NCBI RefSeq assembly: GCF_030732845.1
Contig: NZ_JASHKA010000004.1
Location: 248,001-312,000 of the forward strand
Direction of reading: 5' to 3'
DNA length: 64,000 nucleotides
Origin: Roseibium sp. MMSF_3544
GTDB taxonomy: Bacteria > Pseudomonadota > Alphaproteobacteria > Rhizobiales > Stappiaceae
Shown: positions 27,362 through 39,762 of the stretch, in pieces
Layout of the letters: each line of letters opens with the position of its first letter
How positions within the stretch are numbered: position 1 is the stretch's first letter
The notes under the pieces: generated by a model
Seen by the model: the letters and a program-made list of their open reading frames with translations, nothing else
Told to the model about the DNA's origin: nothing
Databases searched by the model: none
Program-made: the position numbers and the translations under genes

Positions 27362-28501
27362 TCAGTCTTTCAACAAGTGGCGGGCAATGATGAGCCGCAT
27401 GATCTCGTTGGTCCCTTCCAGGATCTGGTGCACGCGCACGTCCCGGAAGTACCGTTCAATCGGGTAGTCGCGCAGATAACCATACCCGCCGTGCAACTGG
27501 AGCGCCTCATTGACCACCTTGAAGCCGGTGTCGGTTGCCAGCCGCTTGGCCATGGCGGCAAGTTTGGTGGCCTCGTGGGACTTTGCGTCGATCGCGGCGG
27601 CGGCCTTGTGAAGAAGCAGCCGGGCCGCTTCAAGTTCGGTTGCCATGTCGGCAAGGCGGAACTGCAGCGCCTGGAAATCGGAAATTGGCCTGCCGAATTG
27701 CTTGCGTTCCTGCATATAAGTGAGCGCATGACCCAGACAGGCCTGGGCAGCTCCAAGCGAGCACGCTCCGATATTGATCCTTCCGCCATCCAGTGCGGAC
27801 ATGGCGATCTTGAAGCCCTGCCCTTCTTCGCCGACCAGATTGGATTTCGGCACACGGCAATCCTGGAAATTGACCTGGGCGGTCGGCTGGCTCTTCCAGC
27901 CGAGCTTGACTTCGTTGGCACCAAAGCTGAGACCCGGCGTTCCCTTTTCAACGAGCAGGCAGGAAACGCCTGAAGGTCCCTCGCCGCCGGTGCGCACCAT
28001 CACTGCATAAAGGTCGCTCACGCCGCCGCCGGAGATGAATGCCTTGGAGCCGTTAAGAATATAATGGTCGCCATCGTCGCTTGCGCTGGTGCGCAGGCTT
28101 GCCGCGTCGGAGCCGGAGCCGGGTTCGGTCAGGCAATAACTGGTGAGCAGCTCCATGGAACACAGGCTTGAGAGGAATTTCTGCCGCAGCTCTTCAGAGC
28201 CGAACCTATCGATGATCCAGGCAACCATGTTGTGAATCGACAGATAGGCGGCGGTCGACGTGCAGCCCTTGGAGAGTTCCTCAAAGATCAGCGCCGCGTC
28301 GAGCCGAGACAAGGCCGATCCGCCGACGTCCTCCTTGACGTAAATTCCGCCAAATCCGAGTTCTGCCGCCTTGCGCAAGGTCGGGATCGGGAAAATGCTA
28401 TCTTCGTCCCACTGCTTTGCATTCGGCGCGAGCTCTTCGCGGGAAAAACTTGCGGCCATATCCTGAAAGGCGCGCTGATCTTCATTCGGTGAAAAGTCCA
28501 C
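27362..28501 (-). CDS. Isobutyryl-CoA dehydrogenase (acyl-CoA dehydrogenase)
   Basis: FAD flavoenzyme of 379 residues, predicted to oxidise isobutyryl-CoA to methacrylyl-CoA. Acyl-CoA dehydrogenase signatures are complete: [26 protein letters not shown], the FAD/tetramer region [16 protein letters not shown], and the C-terminal [21 protein letters not shown] followed by [13 protein letters not shown] with the catalytic Glu. GTG is the start, with GGGAGG 6 bases upstream. Its place beside HIBCH and mmsB points to valine rather than fatty acid use. It is the first gene of the unit; a perfect palindrome is 84 bases upstream. Confidence 0.94.
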   Translation of the reverse strand: MDFSPNEDQRAFQDMAASFSREELAPNAKQWDEDSIFPIPTLRKAAELGFGGIYVKEDVGGSALSRLDAALIFEELSKGCTSTAAYLSIHNMVAWIIDRFGSEELRQKFLSSLCSMELLTSYCLTEPGSGSDAASLRTSASDDGDHYILNGSKAFISGGGVSDLYAVMVRTGGEGPSGVSCLLVEKGTPGLSFGANEVKLGWKSQPTAQVNFQDCRVPKSNLVGEEGQGFKIAMSALDGGRINIGACSLGAAQACLGHALTYMQERKQFGRPISDFQALQFRLADMATELEAARLLLHKAAAAIDAKSHEATKLAAMAKRLATDTGFKVVNEALQLHGGYGYLRDYPIERYFRDVRVHQILEGTNEIMRLIIARHLLKD

Positions 28502-28584
28502 GTTCGTCCTCCCGTTTGCGCCCGAGCGCGGCGTCTTTGAAAGCCGGTCATTCGCCCTGCCATTGCGGCAGCACTAAAACATAT

Positions 28585-28600
28585 TTGACGCAAACGTCAA
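28585..28600. promoter_or_regulatory. Perfect palindrome before valine-catabolic operon
   Basis: TTGACG-CAAA-CGTCAA, a perfect 6-bp inverted repeat with a 4-base centre, between the divergent isobutyryl-CoA dehydrogenase and hemB genes. It has the look of an operator for a MerR/TetR-type regulator of branched-chain acid breakdown (LiuR-like sites have this general form). Three further TGCGT half-site-like words lie at about 28650-28677. Confidence 0.55.
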
Positions 28601-28669
28601 ACAATCTCTTTTTTGTTTTTATTTTCAGTTATTTTACAGAATGTTGGAATGCGTCAATCTGCGTGCTAG

Positions 28670-29767
<1,098 letters not shown>

Positions 29768-30230
29768 GCGGCACGCGTCCTCACGCGGCGATGCGGGTTT
29801 GATGCTTGATGTGCAGCAGCAGTCGATCAACCCTTCGAGATGGGCGAATTCCATTTTTGAGGCGAACATTCGCACTGCTGCAAGAATAGCCAATGGGCAC
29901 TTCACGTGTCGATGGCAAGCGGATCCCACAGGTTTGTCGTCATCCCCGACTTGATCGGGGATCCAATTCAAGGTGCCACAATATCCGGAAATGGTTGCAT
30001 CGCCATATCAATTGCCGCAAGCACGTAATCTCAGCCGTCAGCTCTGCAACCAGTGCCCCCCCCCGATCAAGTCGGAGATGACACAGTCTTTGCGGTGACG
30101 GGATCGGACCAAACACTTTCGGCGGATCCACCGCTTCATCAGGCATTAAAGGGGCAGATTCATCTGCGGAATTTGCGTTTCCCCGCCACAATCCCCACAT
30201 GTGGATCATCACTTTTTCGGGAGCCGCTTC
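29768..30230. other. Intergenic region hemB-RDD
   Basis: 463 bases without a supportable gene. It contains the 144-bp palindromic repeat at 29939-30082; the remainder should carry the promoter of the RDD gene, with GGGAG 7 bases before its ATG. Confidence 0.6.
29939..30082. repeat. Palindromic intergenic repeat
   Basis: A 144-bp unit bounded by 22-bp inverted ends with one mismatch: GTCATCCCCGACTTGATCGG on the left and its reverse complement ending GAGATGAC on the right. The left end also contains the short palindrome CCCCGACTTGATCGGGG. Very similar words occur as dispersed intergenic palindromes in many alphaproteobacteria. It has no coding potential; it may form a long hairpin in the hemB transcript tail. 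Confidence 0.75.
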
Positions 30231-30737
30231 ATGTCAGCAGACACCTCCGCCGACTATGTCCGTCAGGATGTATTTGACCCAGTTCGCCATCCGGAACTCT
30301 TTGCGGGTGTGCGCAGCCGGCGGATCTTTGCCTTTTTCATCGATGTAATCGTGATTGCGCTGCTGACGTTCGGAGCGGGCATTCTGGTGTTCGTGCTGGG
30401 CGTGTTCACGCTCGGGCTCGGCTTTCTGCTCTATGGTATTCTTCCGGCAGCGGTTGCCCTGCTTTATGTAGCCTTCACGCTTGGAGGACCGCAGGCGTCA
30501 ACGCTCGGAATGCGCGCCATGGGCCTTGAAATGCGTCTTTGGTACGGCGCCCGGCCCTATCCGCTGCTTGCCGCTGTCCATGCGCTGCTGTTCTGGTTTT
30601 CAGTCTCGCTGCTGACACCGCTGATCCTGCTGGTTGCTCTCTTTTCCGACCGCAAGCGCCTGCTCCATGACATCATCCTGGGCGTTGTCGTGATCAACTC
30701 TGCCTATCATCGACAGCATGTTTACGGGCAGGAGTAA
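30231..30737 (+). CDS. RDD family membrane protein
   Basis: A 168-residue membrane protein with the RDD domain: the name-giving motif is represented by SRRIFAFFIDVIVIALL near the first helix, a second long hydrophobic span GILVFVLGVFTLGLGFLLYG, the LGGPQASTLGMRAMGLEMRLW loop and a third helix LFWFSVSLLTPLILLVALF followed by DRKRLLHDIILGVVV. RDD proteins have been linked to small-solute or Na+ transport, but the role here is unknown. ATG at 30231 has GGGAG upstream; an upstream GTG at 30201 is less likely. Convergent with tspO. Confidence 0.88.
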   Translation: MSADTSADYVRQDVFDPVRHPELFAGVRSRRIFAFFIDVIVIALLTFGAGILVFVLGVFTLGLGFLLYGILPAAVALLYVAFTLGGPQASTLGMRAMGLEMRLWYGARPYPLLAAVHALLFWFSVSLLTPLILLVALFSDRKRLLHDIILGVVVINSAYHRQHVYGQE

Positions 30738-30761
30738 ACGAGAACGGTCGACAATCTCGTT
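30737..30761. terminator. Weak hairpin between RDD and tspO genes
   Basis: 7-bp inverted repeat AACGAGA / TCTCGTT with an 11-base loop, starting in the RDD stop region between two convergent genes. No strong T tract, so termination is only suggested. Confidence 0.3.
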
Positions 30762-30772
30762 GCGTCAAGGTT

Positions 30773-31246
30773 TCAGTTAAGCAGCGCCAGAGACAGGTTG
30801 AGGACGCTCGCGAAGCCCACCCAGGCGGCATAAGGCAGGAACAGCAGCGCCGAGACTCTGTCCGCTTGCCAGTTGGCCCAGACGAACAAAACGATCACGG
30901 CGACCATTGCAATGCTTACCGCCAAAGCCGTCCACAACAGATGCAGGGCAAAGAAGAGCGGTGACCAGAGCCAATTGAGGCACATCTGGCCATACCAGAG
31001 ATACATCGCGCTCGACTGCGGGGAGCGCAAGAAGCACCGCCAGCCTGCAACTGCGATGAACAGGTAAAGCATCGTCCAGACAGGACCGAAGATCCAGTTG
31101 GGCGGGTTGAAGACAGGTTTATTGAGATCCTGGTACCAGCTTCTGGGCGCCGTCTGGATGCCGATGAAACTGCCCATTCCCAGGACAACAAGCACGAACA
31201 GCACAAGCAATGCCAGGGAACGCGGGCTGCGAAATTGCTCGGTCAA
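30773..31246 (-). CDS. TspO/MBR family protein
   Basis: Five-helix membrane protein of about 157 residues, related to the tryptophan-rich sensory protein that binds tetrapyrroles in Rhodobacter. Typical features: SFIGIQTAPRSWYQDLNKP, FNPPNWIFGPVWTMLYLFIA, and LNWLWSPLFFALHLLW with the Trp-rich pattern. Placing it near hemB may be more than chance, since TspO proteins handle porphyrins. The start is uncertain: TTG at 31246 has AGGAAG upstream and gives the family length; an ATG at 31309 would add a hydrophilic extension with no ribosome-binding site. Confidence 0.88.
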   Translation of the reverse strand: MTEQFRSPRSLALLVLFVLVVLGMGSFIGIQTAPRSWYQDLNKPVFNPPNWIFGPVWTMLYLFIAVAGWRCFLRSPQSSAMYLWYGQMCLNWLWSPLFFALHLLWTALAVSIAMVAVIVLFVWANWQADRVSALLFLPYAAWVGFASVLNLSLALLN

Positions 31247-31405
31247 AACGCCTAACTTCCTGAAATTCAAGAGAACCGTACTGTGATGCCATCCGTCACA
31301 CTTGTCCATAAATCGCTATCTGGCTCATAAGCCCTTTCAATGACCGAACCGCCTGTTTTAAACTGAGCGTTGGTCGAGTGTGGCCAAATGGCTTTGGGCA
31401 GGTGA

Positions 31406-33241
31406 ATGCATTCCGTTGATATTGCGATGGCGCTAACCTTTGTGGTGATCGCGTCGACAGTCATCCTGTACGCCCTCGAGCGCTACCCAATCGAGACGGT
31501 TGCCCTCGGATCCGTGACCGCTTTCATTGTTATTTTTTCTGTTCTTCCGGTGGAAACGCCGGACGGCAAGGCCGTTACGACCGCGGATTTCCTGATGGGA
31601 TTTGCAAATCCGGCGCTCGTGACGGTGATTTGCCTGCTGATTATTGGACAGGGTCTGTTTCAGACGGACGCGCTGGAAGGTCCAGCCAAGGCAATCGTCA
31701 GAATGACGCGTGGCAGGTCTGCATTCGCCACGATCCCCATCCTGCTCGTGGTGGCCGTTCTCAGTGCCTTTTTGAACAATACCCCGGTTGTCGTCATGTT
31801 CCTGCCGATCCTGACCGCGGTGGCTGCGACGGTCGGCCAGTCCCCTTCCCGGGTTTTGATGCCGCTCTCTTTCATTGCGATCCTCGGTGGCATGACCACG
31901 CTGATCGGCTCTTCCACCAATCTGCTGGTCGCAAACTATGCTGCCCAGACATCCGACCTCAGACTAAGCTTTTTCAGCTTCACGCCGATCGGTCTGATGC
32001 TTGCCAGCGTTGGAGCGGTCTATGTTTTTTTCGTCATGCCGCACCTGATGACGGCACGCAAAACCATGGCGGAAGAGTTTCAGGCGACGTCCGGAAAACA
32101 ATTCATTGCCCAGATAGAAATCACATATGGACACCCCCTTGTTGGCGTGGAAGCCGTCTCGGGCATGTTCCCGAACCTCAAGGACATGACCGTCCGGCTG
32201 GTGCAACGGGGCCAGAAACCGCTGTTGCCACCGTTTGAGAACGTGGTCCTGTCACCCGGTGACACGGTCATCGTCGCTGCGACCAGAACGGCCCTTGCCA
32301 ATGCGCTGGCGCGCCGGCAGCCGCTGATGGAAACCGAGGCTGAAAACAACAGCGCCGGCCGCGATCAACAGGCTGCTCAGCCGGGCTCCATCAGTCTCGC
32401 CGAAGTGGTTGTTGCGCCCGCATCAAGACTGATGGGCAGGACCTTGCCGCAATCCGGATTTTACACCGACACCGGCTGTCTGGTCATGGGTATCCAAAGA
32501 CGCAGCCGCATGCCCCGCATGGCCATGAACGATATACGCATGGAAGCGGGCGACGTTCTGCTGGTTGCCGGAAACGAAGACGAAATCGCACGCCTGCGGG
32601 GCAATCGCGACGTCCTGCTTCTGGACTGGTCGACCGCGGAAGTGCCGAGGCGGCGCTATGCGCCACGAGCCCTTGCGATCTTTGCTTGCGTCGTCGTGCT
32701 TGCCGCGTCCGGACTGGTTCCGATTGTCTCGGCAGCGATCGGTGGAACCTTTGCAATGATTGCAACAGGCTGCCTCAACATCCGGCAGGCCATGCGTGCC
32801 ATTGACAGCCGGATTTTCATGCTGGTCGGTGCCTCGCTGGCTGCTGCCGTTGCTCTAGAGGCAACCGGCGGGGCAACGGCGATCGCAGCCGGTCTGGTCC
32901 ACATGCTGCAGGGAGCGTCAGCCGCCACGGTTCTGTCCGCCCTCTTCTTTCTCGTGATGGTTCTGACCAACTTCCTGTCCAACAACGCCGCCGCCGTCCT
33001 GTTCACGCCGATCGCCATCAATCTGGCCGAACAGATCGGCCAGCCTCCGGAGGCATTTGTCGTTTGCCTGATCATCGCGGCAAACACGTCTTTCGCGACA
33101 CCGGTCGGTTATCAGACCAACCTGATTGTCATGGGACCGGGGCACTACCGGTTCATCGACTTCATCCGGGCTGGTGCACCGCTGGCAATTATTTTATGGT
33201 TGACCTTCTCTATGGTCGCGCCATGGTACTATGGGATGTAG
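31406..33241 (+). CDS. SLC13-type permease with RCK_C domains
   Basis: A 611-residue transporter of the divalent anion:sodium symporter superfamily. N-terminal helices carry FLNNTPVVVMFLPIL, and the hairpin motif GGMTTLIGSSTNLLVANY; the C-terminal half repeats it as LTNFLSNNAAAVLFTPIA and NTSFATPVGYQTNLIVMG, with both Asn/Thr substrate-Na+ motifs. Between the halves (about residues 225-425) lie two TrkA-C-like cytoplasmic domains (IEITYGHPLVGVEAVSG and VVVAPASRLMGRTLP), as in sulfate or silicate transporter relatives. Substrate unknown (sulfate or a dicarboxylate is possible). Bpt follows after 30 bases on the same strand. Confidence 0.9.
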   Translation: MHSVDIAMALTFVVIASTVILYALERYPIETVALGSVTAFIVIFSVLPVETPDGKAVTTADFLMGFANPALVTVICLLIIGQGLFQTDALEGPAKAIVRMTRGRSAFATIPILLVVAVLSAFLNNTPVVVMFLPILTAVAATVGQSPSRVLMPLSFIAILGGMTTLIGSSTNLLVANYAAQTSDLRLSFFSFTPIGLMLASVGAVYVFFVMPHLMTARKTMAEEFQATSGKQFIAQIEITYGHPLVGVEAVSGMFPNLKDMTVRLVQRGQKPLLPPFENVVLSPGDTVIVAATRTALANALARRQPLMETEAENNSAGRDQQAAQPGSISLAEVVVAPASRLMGRTLPQSGFYTDTGCLVMGIQRRSRMPRMAMNDIRMEAGDVLLVAGNEDEIARLRGNRDVLLLDWSTAEVPRRRYAPRALAIFACVVVLAASGLVPIVSAAIGGTFAMIATGCLNIRQAMRAIDSRIFMLVGASLAAAVALEATGGATAIAAGLVHMLQGASAATVLSALFFLVMVLTNFLSNNAAAVLFTPIAINLAEQIGQPPEAFVVCLIIAANTSFATPVGYQTNLIVMGPGHYRFIDFIRAGAPLAIILWLTFSMVAPWYYGM

Positions 33242-33271
33242 AAAAGCTTTGAGCTATCGCGGGACAACACG

Positions 33272-34045
33272 GTGACACGGCACCCCACAGATCATCCGCA
33301 ATTCTATCTGACCGCGCCAGCGCCCTGTCCCTATCTGGACGGCAAGCAAGAACGCAAGGTGTTTACGCATCTTGTTGGCCACGGCGCCCCGGCCCTCAAC
33401 GAGGTGCTGACCCAGGGCGGCTTCCGGCGCAGCCAGAACATTGCCTATCGTCCGGCCTGCGAGCAGTGCCAGGCCTGCATATCGGTGCGCGTGCGCGTCA
33501 ACGATTTCAAATGGAGCAAATCCCTCAAACGGGTGTGGAAAGCCGGAGCAGACATTGTCGGCGCAAGGCTGCCCGCAAGCCCGTCGGCGGAGCAGTATGA
33601 TCTCTTCAGAGACTATCTCCAGGCACGCCACGAAGACGGCGGCATGACGGAAATGAGCGTTCTCGATTACGCCATGATGGTCGAAGATACCCACGTTGAG
33701 ACACTGGTGATCGAATACAGGCGCCGCGGGCCGGACAGTTTCGTCACCGGAAACGGCGAAGGACCGCTCCTGGGCGTCGCGCTCAGCGACCAGCTGTCAG
33801 ACGGCCTTTCGATGGTCTATTCGTTCTATGATCCCGATTATGCAGGTACGACGCTCGGTACCTACATGATCCTTGATCACATCGAACGCGCCCGAAAACT
33901 GCGCCTTCCTTACGTCTATCTTGGATACTGGGTCGAAGGGTCGGCGAAGATGGCCTACAAGGCGCGCTTCAAACCGCAGGAACACCTAGGCCCGAACGGA
34001 TGGGCCGTCGTGGAGGCAGACACGTCAGCGGGCAGCGACACTTAA
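33272..34045 (+). CDS. bpt: Aspartate/glutamate leucyltransferase (arginyltransferase family)
   Basis: Adds Leu from leucyl-tRNA to proteins with N-terminal Asp or Glu, routing them to the Clp N-end degradation pathway. The 257 residues show the ATE/Bpt fold: [37 protein letters not shown] with the conserved Cys pair, and the C-terminal [20 protein letters not shown] and [23 protein letters not shown] start with GGGA upstream. It follows the SLC13 gene by 30 bases and converges on the uracil-DNA glycosylase gene with 18 bases between stops. Confidence 0.95.
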   Translation: MTRHPTDHPQFYLTAPAPCPYLDGKQERKVFTHLVGHGAPALNEVLTQGGFRRSQNIAYRPACEQCQACISVRVRVNDFKWSKSLKRVWKAGADIVGARLPASPSAEQYDLFRDYLQARHEDGGMTEMSVLDYAMMVEDTHVETLVIEYRRRGPDSFVTGNGEGPLLGVALSDQLSDGLSMVYSFYDPDYAGTTLGTYMILDHIERARKLRLPYVYLGYWVEGSAKMAYKARFKPQEHLGPNGWAVVEADTSAGSDT

Positions 34046-34063
34046 AGTCTGTGTCTTCAATCG

Positions 34064-34729
34064 TCAGCTGTCCGGAATGTGGTTTCGGATTTTCTCAAAA
34101 ACGTCACGAAACATCTTCTCGGTCAGCCGACCGGTGTTGGTGTTGTAACGCGAGCAGTGATAGCTGTCGAAAAGTGAGAATTCGAAGCCGTTAAGCGGAT
34201 ACTCGGCGCCATGCGCGAACTTGTAGTCCGCTCGCCTCAGTTCAAGGGCCGACAAAAAGGTATCATGGGCAATCCGGCCCAGCGCCAGCACCGCACGAAT
34301 GGACGGATTGGCCGCAAGTGTTGAAAGCAGATAAGGCCGGCAGGTCCTGATTTCAGGTCCGGTCGGCTTGTTTTGTGGCGGGAGGCACCGCACAGCGTTG
34401 GTGATCATTGCGTCTTTCAGGCGCAGACCGTCATCGGGACGCGCCTGATAGGCCCCCTCCGCAAACCCGAAATCCAGCAGCGTCTTGTACAAAAGATCGC
34501 CGGCATAGTCGCCGGTGAACGGACGTCCGGTGCAGTTGGCGCCTTTCATACCGGGCGCCAGGCCGATCACGAGTAATCGCGGTGCCTCCGACGTGAACGA
34601 AGGCACCGGAGCGTTATGCCAGTCCGGGAAGGTTTCCTTCAGCTCTTCGCGCAAAGCGACGAGCCTTGGGCAGTCCGGACAATCCAAAGGCGGATCTACC
34701 GGCCCGTAATTTCCCTCAAGAACTGACAT
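34064..34729 (-). CDS. Uracil-DNA glycosylase, family 5-like
   Basis: A 221-residue iron-sulfur glycosylase that removes uracil (and possibly other deaminated bases) from DNA. Visible: the N-terminal CPDC pair (Cys17, Cys20), the catalytic-pocket segment GLAPGMKGANCTGRPFTGD, and RCLPPQNKPTGPEIRTC giving the second Cys pair for a 4Fe-4S cluster, followed by SYHCSRYNTNTGRL as the minor-groove motif. The GLAPGxxGAN pattern fits family 5 better than family 4. The ATG at 34729 gives the family start. The gene lies 10 bases behind the NYN-domain gene. Confidence 0.9.
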   Translation of the reverse strand: MSVLEGNYGPVDPPLDCPDCPRLVALREELKETFPDWHNAPVPSFTSEAPRLLVIGLAPGMKGANCTGRPFTGDYAGDLLYKTLLDFGFAEGAYQARPDDGLRLKDAMITNAVRCLPPQNKPTGPEIRTCRPYLLSTLAANPSIRAVLALGRIAHDTFLSALELRRADYKFAHGAEYPLNGFEFSLFDSYHCSRYNTNTGRLTEKMFRDVFEKIRNHIPDS

Positions 34730-34739
34730 TTTTTGAGAC

Positions 34740-35336
34740 TTAGTAGTCCTCGTCCTCATCTTCGTCATCGTCGACTTGCGACGACATTTGCGGACGCACG
34801 GGCCTTTCGGACGGATCACGGCCGATCTTGTTGGCAAGGCTTGCCAGGTCGATGAAGTGGTCGGCCTGACGGCGCAGATCGTCGGCGATCATCGGTGGCT
34901 GCGTTTTCAGTGTGGACACCACACTGACCTTGCGGCCTTTGCGCTGAAGTGCCTCGACGAGCGACCGGAAGTCGCCGTCGCCGGAGAACAGGACCACATG
35001 GTCGACGGATTCCACAAGCTCCATGGCATCGACTGCAAGCTCGATATCCATGTTGCCCTTGACTTTCCGTCTTCCGGCGCTGTCCACGAATTCCTTCACC
35101 GGCTTGGTGATGACCTTGTAGCCGTTGTAGTCCAGCCAGTCGATCAGCGGGCGGATGGACGAGTATTCCTGATCCTCGATCAGCGCGGTGTAATAGTACG
35201 CGCGCAAAAGGTATGCCTGTCCCTGGAACTCTTTCAACAGCCGTTTGTAATCGATATCAAATCCGATTGCTTTTGCCGTCGAATACAAGTTGGCTCCATC
35301 AATAAACAGGGCAACTTTTTCTCGAGCGTCAAACAT
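34740..35336 (-). CDS. NYN domain protein (LabA/DUF88 family)
   Basis: Predicted PIN-like ribonuclease of 198 residues. The acidic active-site residues of the NYN fold are visible: VALFIDGANLY (Asp13), KGNMDIELAVDAMELV, and VVLFSGDGDFRSLVEAL. A short very acidic tail (DDDEDEDEDY) ends the protein. Related LabA proteins act in RNA turnover or regulation, but the target here is unknown. It is the first gene of a pair with the uracil-DNA glycosylase gene, so the two may be co-expressed. The start is at an ATG preceded by a purine-rich stretch. Confidence 0.9.
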   Translation of the reverse strand: MFDAREKVALFIDGANLYSTAKAIGFDIDYKRLLKEFQGQAYLLRAYYYTALIEDQEYSSIRPLIDWLDYNGYKVITKPVKEFVDSAGRRKVKGNMDIELAVDAMELVESVDHVVLFSGDGDFRSLVEALQRKGRKVSVVSTLKTQPPMIADDLRRQADHFIDLASLANKIGRDPSERPVRPQMSSQVDDDEDEDEDY

Positions 35337-35713
35337 ATTATTTGAAACCTTTCCGAGTTAAATGCGACGTCAAATGCGAGCAAGAAAGAGCTCGGCTCCC
35401 GCAGCCAAACCCGGTTTGTCGACCACTTAATCAACGCATTTTGCTGAGAAGACTTTTAACGTATGCCGCCGCTTCACTCAGCTTATTGTTTTCTTTTTCC
35501 TGCAGACCCTGATGATTCTTATAGGTCCGGCTTAGTGCCCTACACCATAATATTGGGCCGCCGCAATGCAAAAGCGAGCGCCTGCTGAAAAAAATCGATA
35601 AAATCTCAGCACAAAGTAGTGTCTACCTCTGTAATCTGACAAGGGGTTGCTTTTTCCAAGTCTGATCACTATACGCTGGTTTTTCAAGTTCCTTTAGCCT
35701 ATGGAGACGTCGA
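35337..35713. other. Divergent intergenic region NYN-rpoZ
   Basis: 377 bases between divergent genes with no supportable gene. The rpoZ promoter candidate is at 35647-35675. The region is richer in A and T than its surroundings; no known RNA family was recognised in it. Confidence 0.6.
35647..35675 (+). promoter_or_regulatory. Sigma-70-like promoter of rpoZ
   Basis: TTGCTT (35647-35652) and TATACG (35670-35675) separated by 17 bases, 39 bases before the rpoZ ATG. A reasonable match to the housekeeping consensus; not proven. Confidence 0.5.
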
Positions 35714-36115
35714 ATGGCGCGCGTGACCGTCGAGGACTGCATCGACAAGGTCGAAAACCGGTTTGAGCTGGTGCTGCTTGCTGCGCATCGCGCTCGCATG
35801 ATCTCAAGCGGTTCGCCGCTGACAATTGACCGCGACAACGACAAGAACCCTGTCGTCGCGCTGCGTGAGATCGCCGAGCAGACTGTCAGCCCGGAAGACA
35901 TGAAAGAAGACCTGATCCACTCACTTCAGAAGTTTGTTGAGGTGGATGAGCCTGAAGCGGAAGCCGTGCCGGTTGTTCCGTCTGCCAATCAGCATCAGGT
36001 AACGCAGGTCAACGCTGTGGACGACAGCGCTGTAGAATTCGACCGCATGTCTGAAGAAGACCTGCTGCGCGGTCTGGAAGGTCTGGTGCCGCCGGAGCGG
36101 ACCGACGACATTTGA
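35714..36115 (+). CDS. rpoZ: RNA polymerase omega subunit
   Basis: Small subunit that helps assemble beta-prime into RNA polymerase and forms part of a ppGpp site. The 133 residues begin [20 protein letters not shown] with [11 protein letters not shown] and [15 protein letters not shown], the conserved core; the acidic C-terminal half is typical of alphaproteobacterial omega. The adjacent rel gene makes ppGpp, whose action omega influences. A terminator follows, so rel has its own transcription or readthrough. Confidence 0.97.
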   Translation: MARVTVEDCIDKVENRFELVLLAAHRARMISSGSPLTIDRDNDKNPVVALREIAEQTVSPEDMKEDLIHSLQKFVEVDEPEAEAVPVVPSANQHQVTQVNAVDDSAVEFDRMSEEDLLRGLEGLVPPERTDDI

Positions 36116-36130
36116 TTTTTCGTCCTTATC

Positions 36131-36171
36131 CCGTCTGAGACGCGACCTCAATATTATCGCGTTTCAGGCGG
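36131..36171 (+). terminator. Terminator after rpoZ
   Basis: A 15-bp imperfect stem (CCGTCTGAGACGCGA / TCGCGTTTCAGGCGG, two G-U type mismatches) with an 11-base loop, followed by ATTTTCTTT. Rho-independent form, 16 bases after the rpoZ stop. Confidence 0.75.
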
Positions 36172-36223
36172 ATTTTCTTTATCCGGCTGACGTTTCAGCC
36201 GGTTGCCGGGGTCGGTTGCGGCC

Positions 36224-38470
<2,247 letters not shown>

Positions 38471-38500
38471 GTTTGGTAACGACTAAGAGGATTGTCTTTC

Positions 38501-39082
38501 ATGACCCGCGATGACGTTTTGTCCATCTTCCGTGAAGCCGGCGCAATTTTGGAAGGGCACTTTATCCTGACTTCCGGTCTGCGCAGCCCGGTTTTTCTTC
38601 AAAAGGCACGGGTGTTCATGTATCCGGACAAGACCGAGCGACTGTGCAGCGCCTTGGCAGACAAGATCAGGGAGGCCGGTCTCGGGCAGATCGATTATGT
38701 CGTCTCCCCTGCCCTTGGCGGGCTGATCCCAGGTTATGAAACCGCCCGCCACCTGAAGATCCCGGCAATGTGGGTGGAACGCGAAGACGGTGAATTCCGC
38801 CTGCGCCGTTTCGAGATGCCGCAAGGAGCGCGGGTTGTTGTCGTGGAAGACATCGTTACAACAGGCCTGTCAAGCCGCGAGACGGTAACCTCGTTGAAAG
38901 CTCTTGGTGCTGAAGTCCTCGGTGTGGCCTGCCTGATTGACCGGTCCGGTGGCGAAGCCGATGCATCGGTTCCGATCATCGCACTGGCCGAGTACAAGGT
39001 GCCGGCCTACGAACCGGACAATCTGCCGCCGGAACTGGCCGCCCTGCCGGCGGTCAAACCGGGGAGCCGCGGATTGAGCTGA
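38501..39082 (+). CDS. pyrE: Orotate phosphoribosyltransferase
   Basis: Transfers the phosphoribosyl group from PRPP to orotate, forming OMP in pyrimidine synthesis. The 193 residues contain [20 protein letters not shown], the PRPP-binding motif [14 protein letters not shown], and [18 protein letters not shown]. The ATG at 38501 follows AAGAGG; a TTG at 38492 would lack proper spacing. It lies 30 bases behind rel; the DUF2062 gene follows after 32 bases. Confidence 0.96.
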   Translation: MTRDDVLSIFREAGAILEGHFILTSGLRSPVFLQKARVFMYPDKTERLCSALADKIREAGLGQIDYVVSPALGGLIPGYETARHLKIPAMWVEREDGEFRLRRFEMPQGARVVVVEDIVTTGLSSRETVTSLKALGAEVLGVACLIDRSGGEADASVPIIALAEYKVPAYEPDNLPPELAALPAVKPGSRGLS

Positions 39083-39114
39083 ACAACAAAACGTAGCAGG
39101 GCTGAAACACATTC

Positions 39115-39717
39115 ATGCTGTTCCAACGCAGAGATAGGCCATCGCGCATTGAGCGCTTGCGCGTCGCCGTTTGGCCTCGGAACAGCTGGGCGCGGTCGAC
39201 CCGGTATTTCGGCAAGAGAGTGCTTAGGCTTACAGCCACACCGCACGCAATCGCGGTAGGTTTCGCCGCCGGAGCCTTCGCGTCTTGCACACCCCTGGTT
39301 GGGTTTCATTTTCTGACAGGATTTGCCCTTGCCTACATTGTGCGCGGAAACCTGATCGCATCCGCGCTCGGCACATCGATCGGCAATCCGCTGACCTTCC
39401 CGTTCATCTGGGCCTTCACCTTCAAGATCGGACAGTGGATCCTGCACGGACGGGCTCCCAAAACCGATGCTCATCACGTGCATCAGCAATTCCAGGAAGG
39501 CCTTTTTGAAAAATCGTTCGACGCCCTTTGGCCAATGCTCAAGCCCATGTTTATCGGCGCCGTTCCGCTCGGTCTTGTCGTCGGATCGGTGTCCTACGTG
39601 ATCGTCTATAAAAGCGTTGAAGTCTACCAGCGCCGCAGAAAGCAGACGCTTGCCAAAAGGGGCAAACACCCCTACGCGCAGCCCACATCTACAATGGAAG
39701 AAGACCGCAGCGCTTGA
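39115..39717 (+). CDS. DUF2062 membrane protein
   Basis: A 200-residue protein with two main hydrophobic hairpins. The DUF2062 core is clear: TATPHAIAVGFAAGAFASCTPLVGFHF, then AYIVRGNLIASALGTSIGNPLTFPFIW, and a third membrane span VPLGLVVGSVSYVIVYKSV, with a basic C-terminal tail. DUF2062 proteins are common beside pyrE/rel or lipid genes and are of unknown function. It shares the strand with pyrE (32 bases before). A small repeat remnant lies immediately after its stop. Confidence 0.9.
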   Translation: MLFQRRDRPSRIERLRVAVWPRNSWARSTRYFGKRVLRLTATPHAIAVGFAAGAFASCTPLVGFHFLTGFALAYIVRGNLIASALGTSIGNPLTFPFIWAFTFKIGQWILHGRAPKTDAHHVHQQFQEGLFEKSFDALWPMLKPMFIGAVPLGLVVGSVSYVIVYKSVEVYQRRRKQTLAKRGKHPYAQPTSTMEEDRSA

Positions 39718-39729
39718 GTTTCGCGGCCC

Positions 39730-39762
39730 GGGACCCACTTTAGGATTGATGGGTTCTGACCC
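39730..39762. repeat. Possible decayed MITE end
   Basis: The word ATTGATGGGTTCTGACCC (39745-39762) matches 16 of 18 bases of the right end of the MITE-like element at 22225-22488 (ATTAATGGGTCCTGACCC). With GGGACCC at 39730 it forms a short imperfect inverted repeat. It sits between the DUF2062 and acpS genes; likely a solo or degraded end of the same family. Confidence 0.4.
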
